This document shows positions 55,745-64,000 of a stretch of DNA of 64,000 bases, one piece after another. The DNA comes from Bacteroides thetaiotaomicron VPI-5482 (lineage in GTDB: Bacteria; Bacteroidota; Bacteroidia; Bacteroidales; Bacteroidaceae): assembly GCF_000011065.1 (NCBI RefSeq), contig NC_004663.1, positions 4,464,001 to 4,528,000 of the forward strand, given 5' to 3'. The number at the start of each line of letters is the position of its first letter. The stretch's first letter is position 1. The notes under the pieces are model-generated. The model ran no database searches and was not told where the DNA came from. It saw only the letters and a list, made by a program, of their open reading frames with translations. Made by a program: the position numbers and the translations under genes.

Positions 55745-58700
55745 ATGAAAAAATATTTAGCCATTTTTTTGTTGATGCTGGTTGTCCCATTGACGATTTC
55801 TGCACAACAAACAATTACCGTGACTGGTACGGTTACCGACACACAAGATGAGCCGATGATTGGTGTTAATATCACTGTAAAGGATGTAGCAGGTTTGGGA
55901 ACCATTACGGATATCAATGGTAATTTTTCTATAAAGATGGAACCTTATCATCGACTAGTCTTCTCATACATCGGATATGATGATGTGGAAGTACTTGTAA
56001 AAGAACAGCATACTGTTAATGTAAAGATGAAAGAATCAGAGGCTAGTGTACTGGATGAGGTTGTGGTAACTGGTATGGGGGCACAGAAAAAACTGACAGT
56101 GACGGGAGCTGTAACCAATGTGAATGTGGGAGATTTAAAACGTTTCCCTACTTCCAATATGTCTAACGCTTTGGCCGGTAATGTTCCGGGTATTATTGCC
56201 CGACAAACTTCCGGACAACCGGGAAAAAGTACTTCTGAGTTTTGGATACGTGGTATTTCTACTTTTGGAGCTAGTTCAAGTGCTTATATTCTGGTGGATG
56301 GCTTTGAACGTAGCAGTTTGGATGAACTTAACATTGAAGACATCGAATCATTCACAGTATTGAAAGATGCGTCAGCTACTGCTATTTATGGTTCTAAAGG
56401 TGCAAATGGTGTAGTATTGATTACAACAAAACGTGGTAAAGCTGGAAAAATCAATATTGATGCCAAGGTAGAAACTTCTTATAATACGCGTACTATCACT
56501 CCGGAATTTGTAGACGGTCTTTCGTATGCCAGTCTGATGAACGAAGCATTAGTGACTCGCAATTTAGGAATGGCCTATCAACCGGAAGAATTAGAGTTAT
56601 TTCGTACACAAATGGATCCGGATTTCTATCCGAATGTGGACTGGATGGATTTGATCCTAAAAAACGGAGCATGGAGTTATCGCGCTAACTTGAACATGAA
56701 TGGTGGTGGTAACACTGCTCGTTATTTTGTTTCTGCAAGTTATACGGAAGATCAAGGTATGTATAACACAGACCAAACGTTACGTGATGATTACGATACA
56801 AATGCCAACTATAAAAAGTGGAATTATCGTATGAATGTTGATATAGATATCACCAAATCGACTTTATTGAAACTAGGTATAGCAGGTTCATTAGCCAAAC
56901 GTAATAGTCCAGGACTGGCTGATAACGAGATGTTATGGGGCATGCTTTTCGGATACAATCCTATTGCAACGCCTGTATACTATTCCAATGGATATGCGCC
57001 TATTTCCCACCGGGATAACGTAAACAAACTTAATCCCTGGGTTGCATCTACGCAAACTGGATACAATGAAGATTGGCAGAATAATGTACAAACTAATGTT
57101 ACATTAGAACAAAATTTTGATTTCATTACCAAGGGATTGAAGTTTGTAGGACGTTTTGGCTATGATACAGACAACAGTAACTGGATTAATCGTCATCGTC
57201 AACCAGATTTGTATAAAGCGAACGGACGTAGACAAGAAACGGGAGAGATTATTTATGAGAAAATGTTCTCCGCATATGACATGACACAATCAAGTGGTAG
57301 CTCTGGCAAACGTCGTGAATTCCTTGATTTACTGTTAAGCTGGGAACGTGCTTTCGGAAATCATCATGGAGGAGTTACTTTCCGTTACACACAAGATAGT
57401 GAGAAGCGGACAGTAGACATTGGTACGGATATTAAGAATGGAGTATCAAAACGTAATCAAGGGTTAGCAGGACGATTTACTTATAACTGGAACTATCGTT
57501 ACTTTGTTGATTTTAATTTTGGTTATACCGGATCGGAAAATTTTGCACCAGGAAATCAATTCGGTTTCTTCCCGGCTTTTTCTCTTGCATGGAACGTTGC
57601 CGAAGAGTCATTTGTTAAGAATAACTTGAAGTGGATGAATATGTTTAAAATACGTTATTCTCATGGTAAGGTAGGTAATGATAATATTGGGGATAACAAC
57701 CGTTTCCCATACTTATATACTATAGCCACTACAGGATATAACAGCGAAGGCAAGCCTAATTATGTATATAACTGGGGATTTGGTGATTATGGAAAATCAT
57801 TCATAGGAACTCATTACACACAGATGGCTTCTAATGGCATTACTTGGGAAGTTGCGACTAAGGATGACCTGGGGATTGATCTTTCTTTGTTTAATGACAA
57901 ATTTACAGCGACAGTTGACTATTTCCACGAAAAACGTACAGGTATTTTTTTAACACGTGAGTTCTTGCCTGACATTACAGGTCTTGAGAGCAAACCTAAA
58001 GCGAATGTAGGTGAAGTGAAATCTCAAGGTTTCGATGGCAATTTTGCTCTTAAGCAGAAACTGGGTGAGGTGGATATGACTATTCGTGGGAATATAACTT
58101 ATAGTAAGAATGAAGTGCTCGAAAAGGATGAAGAGAATCAAGTCTATTCTTATTTATATCAAAAAGGGTATCGTGTAGATCAAGTTAAAGGATTGATAGC
58201 TGAAGGATTGTTTGCTGATTACGATGATATTCGTACCAGCCCGAAACAAGAGTTTGGTACAGTGCAGCCTGGAGATATCAAATATAAAGATGTAAATGGT
58301 GATGGTGTTGTAAACGATAATGATAAAGTTGCTATTGGCGCTACTACCACTCCAAACTTAGTATATGGTATAGGGGCATCTTTCGCATGGAAAGGAATTG
58401 ATGTAAATGTTCACTTCCAAGGTGCCGGTAAATCCACTTTCCCTATTTATGGTAAGTGTGTATATGCATTCAGCGAAAGTGACTGGGGAAATATCTTTAA
58501 AGATATGATAAGTGATCGTTGGGTAGATTCAGAGACTGCTGCCAAACTGGGATTGCATGCTAATGAGAACCCCAATGCAACATATCCGCGTTTAACTTAT
58601 GGGGAAAATAAAAACAACCAACAAACCTCTACTTATTGGATGCGTGATGGTCGATATATTCGTTTGAAGAATCTGGATATCGGTTATACTTTGCCAAAAA

Positions 58701-58867
58701 GCATAGTCAATAAACTGCACTTCAATAATATTCGTATCTATATTGCAGGATCAAACCTGATTACATGGTCTAAGTTCAAAACATGGGACCCGGAAACTGG
58801 CAATCCGCGGGGTGAAGCCTATCCGCTAACAAAATCAGTTACTATGGGTTTATCTGTTAACTTATAA
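55745..58867 (+). CDS. susC-like: Cassette 4: SusC/RagA-family TonB-dependent transporter
   Basis: Start at 55745 (MKKYLAIFLLMLVVPLTISAQQ) preferred over 55679, which lies inside the previous gene. About 1040 residues. VTGTVTDTQDEPMIGVNITV, plug DEVVVTGMGAQKKLTVTGAV and GANGVVLITTKRGKAG, barrel ending VTMGLSVNL. Complete. In the plug it resembles cassette 1 (GAQKKLTVTGA) more than cassettes 2 and 3 (TKLTQTGAI), so the four transporters fall into two pairs in this segment. Confidence 0.97.
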   Translation: MKKYLAIFLLMLVVPLTISAQQTITVTGTVTDTQDEPMIGVNITVKDVAGLGTITDINGNFSIKMEPYHRLVFSYIGYDDVEVLVKEQHTVNVKMKESEASVLDEVVVTGMGAQKKLTVTGAVTNVNVGDLKRFPTSNMSNALAGNVPGIIARQTSGQPGKSTSEFWIRGISTFGASSSAYILVDGFERSSLDELNIEDIESFTVLKDASATAIYGSKGANGVVLITTKRGKAGKINIDAKVETSYNTRTITPEFVDGLSYASLMNEALVTRNLGMAYQPEELELFRTQMDPDFYPNVDWMDLILKNGAWSYRANLNMNGGGNTARYFVSASYTEDQGMYNTDQTLRDDYDTNANYKKWNYRMNVDIDITKSTLLKLGIAGSLAKRNSPGLADNEMLWGMLFGYNPIATPVYYSNGYAPISHRDNVNKLNPWVASTQTGYNEDWQNNVQTNVTLEQNFDFITKGLKFVGRFGYDTDNSNWINRHRQPDLYKANGRRQETGEIIYEKMFSAYDMTQSSGSSGKRREFLDLLLSWERAFGNHHGGVTFRYTQDSEKRTVDIGTDIKNGVSKRNQGLAGRFTYNWNYRYFVDFNFGYTGSENFAPGNQFGFFPAFSLAWNVAEESFVKNNLKWMNMFKIRYSHGKVGNDNIGDNNRFPYLYTIATTGYNSEGKPNYVYNWGFGDYGKSFIGTHYTQMASNGITWEVATKDDLGIDLSLFNDKFTATVDYFHEKRTGIFLTREFLPDITGLESKPKANVGEVKSQGFDGNFALKQKLGEVDMTIRGNITYSKNEVLEKDEENQVYSYLYQKGYRVDQVKGLIAEGLFADYDDIRTSPKQEFGTVQPGDIKYKDVNGDGVVNDNDKVAIGATTTPNLVYGIGASFAWKGIDVNVHFQGAGKSTFPIYGKCVYAFSESDWGNIFKDMISDRWVDSETAAKLGLHANENPNATYPRLTYGENKNNQQTSTYWMRDGRYIRLKNLDIGYTLPKSIVNKLHFNNIRIYIAGSNLITWSKFKTWDPETGNPRGEAYPLTKSVTMGLSVNL

Positions 58868-58882
58868 AAATACTAAGAGATT

Positions 58883-61000
58883 ATGATAAAGAAGATTTAT
58901 ATATTATTATTAACCGTATTAGGGATGGGAGTAATTTCTTCTTGCTCTGATTACCTGAATTCGGAGAAATATTTTAAGGATCGTCTGACACTGGAGAAAA
59001 CTTTCGAAAGTAAGGATCATGTGGAAGAATGGTTAGCTTATGCTTTTTCATTTATAAAAAATGAAAACTATGAGGTGACGACTAAAGGACCAAGTGAGAA
59101 TTCGTTTTGTTTTTCAGACGATATGTATTATGGTGACCGCGATAAGACAATCGATGCAACAAAGAATGAATTGTCATATAATATGTTCAAGTTAGGAGAA
59201 TATGATGAGAATACTTATAATGTTGGGGCATGGGGGGCATGTTATAAAGGAATTTTCCAAGCATCAGTATTTATCCATAATGTTGACCGGTGTCAAGAGA
59301 TGGCTGATTGGGAAATACTAGATTATAAGGGGCAGGCTCGTTTTGTTCGTGCTTACTATTACTGGTTGCTCTTACGTCGTTATGGTCCAGTGCCTATTAT
59401 GCCGGACGAAGGAGTGGATTATACTCAAAGTTATGATCAAATAGCTACTCCACGTAGCTCATACGAAGAAGTGGCACAATATATCAGTGACGAAATGGTA
59501 CAGGCTACTAAAGAGTTACAATATGATCGTCGTACTGATAATTATGCTATAGGCCGACCTACTCGTGGAGCTGCATTGGCAGTTCGTGCTTATGCACTGA
59601 TTTTTGCAGCTAGTCCGTTTGCTAATGGAAATAATGATGAATATGCGCAGCAATTGGTAGATGATGAAGGGCGTCGTTTGCTTTCTTCCGAATATAGTGA
59701 AGAAAAATGGGCAAAAGCTGCTGCCGCTTGCCGTGATGTCATCGATTTAGATGTTTATGAGTTGAATATTGTAAATAAATCCACATCTGATAATGGACCT
59801 TCTGAACGTCCGACTGTTACTCCACCGGCTGATGGCGAGTTTTCCAATCAACCCTGGCCAAAAGGATGGACAAATATTGACCCGCTCAGATCATATCGTA
59901 CTATCTTTGATGGTACTATATTACCTGCAAACAATAAAGAACTGATATTTACACGCGGGGCAACAAATATAGATATGTTGGTACTTCATCAGATGCCCAA
60001 AGATGATGGCGGCTGGAACTGTCATGGTATGACACAGAAAATGCTGGATGCATATTATATGAATAATGGTAGTAATGAGCCGGGTATGAACTCTATGTAT
60101 CAAGGAGTAGCTAATTATCAAGGTATTGTAGATACTCGTGAACGTAGAACCGGATTTACTGATTTGCAAGACTTGAAGGATAATAAATATCCGGAATTAG
60201 GTTGGAAATATGATCCGAAGAAAGGAGATAACGATCAGGCCAAAACTGGGATGAATGTTTCTTTGCAATATGTAGAACGCGAACCACGATTCTATGCTTC
60301 TGTTGCTTATAATGGCTGTACCTGGTATTATTTGAGCCAGACTGAAAGCAAACCTGCCGATGTAAATCAACAAGTTTGGTACTACTTTGGAAGTTCCGAT
60401 GGTTATCGTAATGACGGTTTCTACTTGCGTACAGGTATAGGAATCAAAAAGTTTGTTCATCCAAACGACTATCCAGGCAATTATGTTGCGAAAGCTGAAA
60501 CAGCAATTCGCTATGCGGATATTCTACTGCTTTATGCTGAAGCATTGAATGAGTTGACTGGAACATACAATATACCTTCTTGGAATGAGGCGACAACCTA
60601 CACTATCAGCCGTGATAAAGAACAAATGGAAAGAGGTATTCATCCGGTACGTATTCGTGCCGGGTTGCCTGACTATCCAGACGAATTTTATCTGCAGAGT
60701 GGGGTTGATGATATGCGTAAAGCATTAAAACGTGAACGTATGATAGAGTTAATGGGCGAAGGAAAACGTTACTTTGACATTCGCCGTTGGAAAGATGCGC
60801 CAGTAGAAGAATCTCTGCAAATATACGGTTGTAATGTCTTTGTTGGTGAAGCTAAGAGAGACGAATTCCATTCGGCAATTCCTGTTTACAATCTCCCGTC
60901 TACTTTCTCGGAAAAGCTATGGTTATGGCCTATCAAACATAGTGAGTTGAAACGTAATTCACGTTTAACACAGAACCCAGGATGGACAATGTATGATTAA
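58883..61000 (+). CDS. susD-like: Cassette 4: SusD/RagB-family outer-membrane lipoprotein
   Basis: 705 residues, the longest of the four SusDs. Lipobox Cys in VISSCSDYLNSEKYF. WGACYKGIFQASVFIHNVD, ARFVRAYYYWLLLRRYGPVPIM, AIRYADILLLYAEALNELT, ALKRERMIELMGEGKRYFDIRRW, LTQNPGWTMYD. Extra residues lie in loops near 400-450 (DLQDLKDNKYPELGWKYDPK), probably on the ligand-facing surface. Confidence 0.96.
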   Translation: MIKKIYILLLTVLGMGVISSCSDYLNSEKYFKDRLTLEKTFESKDHVEEWLAYAFSFIKNENYEVTTKGPSENSFCFSDDMYYGDRDKTIDATKNELSYNMFKLGEYDENTYNVGAWGACYKGIFQASVFIHNVDRCQEMADWEILDYKGQARFVRAYYYWLLLRRYGPVPIMPDEGVDYTQSYDQIATPRSSYEEVAQYISDEMVQATKELQYDRRTDNYAIGRPTRGAALAVRAYALIFAASPFANGNNDEYAQQLVDDEGRRLLSSEYSEEKWAKAAAACRDVIDLDVYELNIVNKSTSDNGPSERPTVTPPADGEFSNQPWPKGWTNIDPLRSYRTIFDGTILPANNKELIFTRGATNIDMLVLHQMPKDDGGWNCHGMTQKMLDAYYMNNGSNEPGMNSMYQGVANYQGIVDTRERRTGFTDLQDLKDNKYPELGWKYDPKKGDNDQAKTGMNVSLQYVEREPRFYASVAYNGCTWYYLSQTESKPADVNQQVWYYFGSSDGYRNDGFYLRTGIGIKKFVHPNDYPGNYVAKAETAIRYADILLLYAEALNELTGTYNIPSWNEATTYTISRDKEQMERGIHPVRIRAGLPDYPDEFYLQSGVDDMRKALKRERMIELMGEGKRYFDIRRWKDAPVEESLQIYGCNVFVGEAKRDEFHSAIPVYNLPSTFSEKLWLWPIKHSELKRNSRLTQNPGWTMYD

Positions 61001-61022
61001 TTCTAAACATAAAGACTTATAT

Positions 61023-62084
61023 ATGAAGAAAATATATACTTTGGCAGCTTTGGCTGCAATGACAATGTTGGGAACTTCCTGCAATTCGGAATGGGAAGAT
61101 GAACAATATGAGCACTACATTTCTTTCAGTTCACAACTGGATAGTAAGGGAGTGACGAATATATATGTACCTTATAGCCGCCATGATGCAGAAGGAAATT
61201 ATGCAGAAGGAGGAGAAGGGAGGTCCAATTATCAGTTACCGATACTTGTTAGTGGTTCTACCGATAATCCAAGTAATGTCACTGTACACGTAGCACATGA
61301 TGCTGATACATTGAATATTTTGAATTACGCTCGTTACGCTACACGTACAGAACTATATTATGAGGATATGGGAGCAGAAGGATTGGCATACGCTTCATAT
61401 CCAGAATCTCTACAGATAAAAGCAGGAGAAAATAAAGGTTTACTGGATCTTAAATTTGATTTTCGCAACATTGATATGTCAGAAAAATGGGTACTTCCAT
61501 TGCAGATTGTAGACGACGCGTCTTACAACTACGTAGCTCATCCACGTAAAGACTATGCTAAGGCGATATTGAGAATCTTCCCATTTAATGATTACTCTGG
61601 CGATTATTCTGGTACAGGAATAACCAACAAGGTGGTGACGGGATATGATGGAGATGGTAAACCGATAGAAACAGCAGAATCTATCACAAAATCGTCAATA
61701 AGAGGGTATGTGATAGATGAACAGACTATTTTTACGTATGCAGGAATAGTAGATGAGGATTATACAGACCGTAGAAAGTATAAAATCAAATTTGCTTTTA
61801 ATGGTGAGACGAATGGTTCGGTTACTATTTCCTGTGATAATGCAGAAGAGATTGGATTTGAATTAAACAAGGACGTGACTCCTTCATTTCGTATTTCTTC
61901 ATCAATGGATGACGCGAAGCCTTATCTGGAACACCGTTATGTAATAATTAATAATGTTGATTATTATTTCAATTATATACCAGTGGAAGGTACCATCATT
62001 CGCTATCATGTAAAAGGTACATTGACATTATCACGTGATATCAATACTCAGATTCCAGACGAAGATCAAGCAATTGAATGGTAG
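61023..62084 (+). CDS. Cassette 4: DUF1735/DUF4361-like surface lipoprotein
   Basis: Start at 61023 (MKKIYTLAALAAMTML); the frame opens at 60993 within the SusD end. About 353 residues. Lipobox Cys in LGTSCNSEWEDEQYEHYISF. It has an insertion after the first strands (RHDAEGNYAEGGEGRSNYQ) relative to the other copies, then LPILVSGSTDNPSNVTV, KWVLPLQIVDD, RIFPFNDYSGDYSG and INTQIPDEDQAIEW. Last gene of cassette 4. Confidence 0.75.
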   Translation: MKKIYTLAALAAMTMLGTSCNSEWEDEQYEHYISFSSQLDSKGVTNIYVPYSRHDAEGNYAEGGEGRSNYQLPILVSGSTDNPSNVTVHVAHDADTLNILNYARYATRTELYYEDMGAEGLAYASYPESLQIKAGENKGLLDLKFDFRNIDMSEKWVLPLQIVDDASYNYVAHPRKDYAKAILRIFPFNDYSGDYSGTGITNKVVTGYDGDGKPIETAESITKSSIRGYVIDEQTIFTYAGIVDEDYTDRRKYKIKFAFNGETNGSVTISCDNAEEIGFELNKDVTPSFRISSSMDDAKPYLEHRYVIINNVDYYFNYIPVEGTIIRYHVKGTLTLSRDINTQIPDEDQAIEW

Positions 62085-62114
62085 TTTCTATTAATCGCTA
62101 ATCTAATGATTCAA

Positions 62115-62160
62115 GAAGAGGGTGAAGTTCAAGTTATTGAATTCACCCTCTTCTCTTATT
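62115..62160 (+). terminator. Terminator at the end of cassette 4
   Basis: GAAGAGGGTGAA pairs perfectly with TTCACCCTCTTC (12 bp) and is followed by TCTTATTTT. Position and form match the terminators of the other cassettes. Confidence 0.85.
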
Positions 62161-62188
62161 TTGAAAAGTTATTTTAGGACTGATTGTG

Positions 62189-62213
62189 TGCCGTTTATTG
62201 TCAAATATCCTAA
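62189..62213 (+). repeat. 25-base exact fragment of the first sulfatase gene
   Basis: Bases 62189-62213 equal 31945-31969, which code for the PFIVKYP stretch of the sulfatase at 31044. No other sulfatase sequence is visible on either side here. It looks like a deletion scar between the end of cassette 4 and the convergent gene. Confidence 0.7.
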
Positions 62214-62219
62214 AGCATA

Positions 62220-64000
62220 CTATTTCGTTTCTGCAACTGTAGAATACGTCACGCTCCCTAGCTTCCCGTCATTACTCAGTGTCTCAGCTTGAATAATCAA
62301 TGGCGTGGAATACTGATTATTGTAACATTCGATCACTGCCTTTCCATTTTCATCCGTCTGCACAGTCGGATTCCAGTAAAGAGTTCGTCTTTTGTCTGCT
62401 TTATCCATGTATAATTCTTTATCTATATAAGCAGGAGAATAATACTCCAATGCCGGTGTATATCCCTGCATAACAGTCTGCCGGGTACCAAGAGCCGCAG
62501 TCTCGTGTTTATTCAGAACATCATGTCTGGGCAATGGAATGAGGTAGAAAATACTATATTTGTCCAGTTCCGATACATCTACATCATTGGAATTAGACAT
62601 TTTGGTATTCTGGATAATTTCATCATCTACTCCTCCTGTGCCTTTACTGATGATAATAGAAGCCAAACCGTCTATTTCAGTCAGCATCATGTTTACTTCT
62701 GTTGACGATAGAATTTTGTTATCCATAATATAACAGATCGGTTTCTGGCGGTAAGTACAGTTATCATTGGAACGGTCCCAGTAAAAGAGTGGATTTAATT
62801 TTTCCATCACCTCCGGGATAGTGGTGACAACTTTGCCATTGTCGCGAAGCTGATCGACAGCCTGGCGTATATCATAGTAGGCATCAATACTTTGCTCATT
62901 AATTTTAGTCGCCATATTCGTACTTTGACTGCGCCGCTTACTTTTGATTTCAACTTCGTCCAAAAGATAAAGCCCGTCTACCCGACGGATGGAATCCATA
63001 TATAAAGAGTCGAATTTTTCAGCTTCCTGTTGCCAGTGGGCAATGTTGCTCCACTCCGGGTGCAACTCTCTGTAACCGTATGCACGCGTAGCAGGCGAGA
63101 AATGCCGGTCGATGAGAATAGAAGCGTCCTTATTTCGTTCTTTTCCCACTTTGCGAGTCTGGATCACAGCTTCCATTGATCCCTCGAAATCTTCCAGCGG
63201 AATGCTGAAATGTCCGTTCTCATCCGTAACGGTCTGACCGGTAATAATCTCTGCATCTCTCTTCACCATTACGCTGAGAGCTATATCCTTCAGCTTGTTT
63301 TTGAGAATCGTAGATTTGACTTGTCCATAAAGTACCAGTTGGCTTTCTGGCAACTGAAGTGGGGTGAATGGGCTGATACCGATCTGTTGTGTCATATCAT
63401 ATTTACGCCATCCGTGTACCATTAACAGTATATCCAGTTCCTTCTGTTTCCGGAGAGAACTCTCTGTGAAGTAGTAGCCGGGTTGATGAATGTAGCCTTT
63501 CAAGTCCGATGTAAGTAGAAGGTCGGTGAAGATATTGTTATCATATTCCATATAATCAGAGCGGACGGCGTCACGGATACTGACTGATAATTTGCCGGGT
63601 ATCGGTTCTCCTATGGCGTTGTTCAACTGCAGTTCGCAGCGGATGGGAGCATAAGGAGCGTAAATCTCTTTTAAACCTTTGGGCGAGATTTGTAAAGGAG
63701 CCCGTGGAGAAGCAAAGATAAAGCGGTCGCATAAAGTATTTCCGGCACGATTGAGCAGACTGATTTGTAAGACTCCTGCCGGTAACTTGCGCGACAATAC
63801 TGTAAATTGCTGAGGCTTATTTGCCTGACAGTGGATAAGCTGATAGGCATGGGGACGTCCCTGATGGCTTATAAAAACGGCTAATGTATCCTGCGGGGTC
63901 GCTGCATTACATGATACCGTCACAGAAATAGCCCCTGCATTATTGCCTACTTTCAGAATATACCCGCTTGGCAGTGCTTTAGGGAGGGTAAATTCATACT
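62220..64000 (-). CDS. Large exported macroglobulin/TonB-plug-like protein, C-terminal part (runs off the window)
   Basis: The minus-strand frame is open to base 64000, so the true start lies outside; internal GTG at 63923 is not a credible start. About 593 codons are visible. Macroglobulin-like beta domains: VFISHQGRPHAYQLI, LKEIYAPYAPIRCELQLNNAIGEPIPGKLSVSIRDA. Then a regulatory-like beta domain (SQLVLYGQVKSTILKNKLKD, TVTDENGHFSIPLEDFEG), and a plug-like segment (LYLLDEVEIKSKRR, PICYIMDNKILSSTEVNMML, GLASIIISKGTGG), ending in a beta domain (WNPTVQTDENGKAVIECYN). Proteins of this type are common surface proteins of Bacteroidetes with unclear function. Confidence 0.7.
   Translation of the reverse strand, partial: YEFTLPKALPSGYILKVGNNAGAISVTVSCNAATPQDTLAVFISHQGRPHAYQLIHCQANKPQQFTVLSRKLPAGVLQISLLNRAGNTLCDRFIFASPRAPLQISPKGLKEIYAPYAPIRCELQLNNAIGEPIPGKLSVSIRDAVRSDYMEYDNNIFTDLLLTSDLKGYIHQPGYYFTESSLRKQKELDILLMVHGWRKYDMTQQIGISPFTPLQLPESQLVLYGQVKSTILKNKLKDIALSVMVKRDAEIITGQTVTDENGHFSIPLEDFEGSMEAVIQTRKVGKERNKDASILIDRHFSPATRAYGYRELHPEWSNIAHWQQEAEKFDSLYMDSIRRVDGLYLLDEVEIKSKRRSQSTNMATKINEQSIDAYYDIRQAVDQLRDNGKVVTTIPEVMEKLNPLFYWDRSNDNCTYRQKPICYIMDNKILSSTEVNMMLTEIDGLASIIISKGTGGVDDEIIQNTKMSNSNDVDVSELDKYSIFYLIPLPRHDVLNKHETAALGTRQTVMQGYTPALEYYSPAYIDKELYMDKADKRRTLYWNPTVQTDENGKAVIECYNNQYSTPLIIQAETLSNDGKLGSVTYSTVAETK

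Noticed and set aside
1..64000. tRNA or rRNA genes, replication origin
   Set aside because: I saw no cloverleaf-like CCA-ending gene, rRNA segment or origin-like cluster in reading the window, though no computed search was possible.

Overview
The window looks like the chromosome of a gut Bacteroides. It has SusC/SusD pairs, a hybrid two-component regulator with an AraC output domain, Ser-type sulfatases, many lipoproteins with a Cys after the signal peptide, and TAnnTTTG promoter boxes. The exact species cannot be named from sequence alone.

Layout. (1) 1-2884: the 3' part of a hybrid two-component regulator, a candidate small RNA with its own promoter and terminator, and a GH43-like lipoprotein. 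(2) 2853-8223, minus strand: ApbE-like protein, two-domain DUF1080 protein, two secreted Gfo/Idh/MocA oxidoreductases and a small membrane protein, a set expected for 3-keto-glycoside chemistry. (3) 8325-18489, minus strand: cassette 1, containing a full-length glutaminase-A/DUF4965-type enzyme, an IPT-NHL lipoprotein, SusC, SusD and a DUF1735-like lipoprotein. (4) 18490-22381: a control region with a divergent tyrosine recombinase (19031-20314), a 22-bp-period array of hairpins and an IS3-family insertion sequence. (5) 22382-30821, plus strand: cassette 2, then four sulfatases and an ATPase. (6) 38881-47360, plus strand: cassette 3, then a VTC/DUF4956/DUF2490/CotH/GH76 cluster. (7) 53514-62084, plus strand: cassette 4. 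(8) 62220-64000, minus strand: a partial macroglobulin/TonB-plug-like protein.

The central result is that cassettes 1 to 4 have the same gene order, but only cassette 1 has a complete first gene with start, signal peptide and upstream region. Cassettes 2, 3 and 4 begin abruptly inside that gene, at the same codon, at the identical 15-base sequence TGGACAGGACCCGGA. The same 15 bases lie inside the full-length gene (16562-16576) in the opposite orientation. A tyrosine recombinase sits beside the only intact 5' end, inside every segment that inversion would flip. The simplest reading is a shufflon. Inversion between site 1 and site 2, 3 or 4 would move the single upstream region and N-terminal 638 residues onto another C-terminus plus its whole downstream IPT-NHL/SusC/SusD/lipoprotein operon, in frame. 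SusC/SusD shufflons run by tyrosine recombinases are known in B. fragilis. A crossover inside an enzyme's coding sequence that also selects a five-gene import operon is the unusual part here.

Signs of history and use include near-identity of copies 1, 2 and 4 for about 280 bp after the site, a one-base deletion breaking SusC of cassette 3, an IS inside the smallest invertible segment, and a 25-bp exact fragment of the first sulfatase downstream of cassette 4. Whether inversion actually occurs cannot be seen from one assembled orientation.
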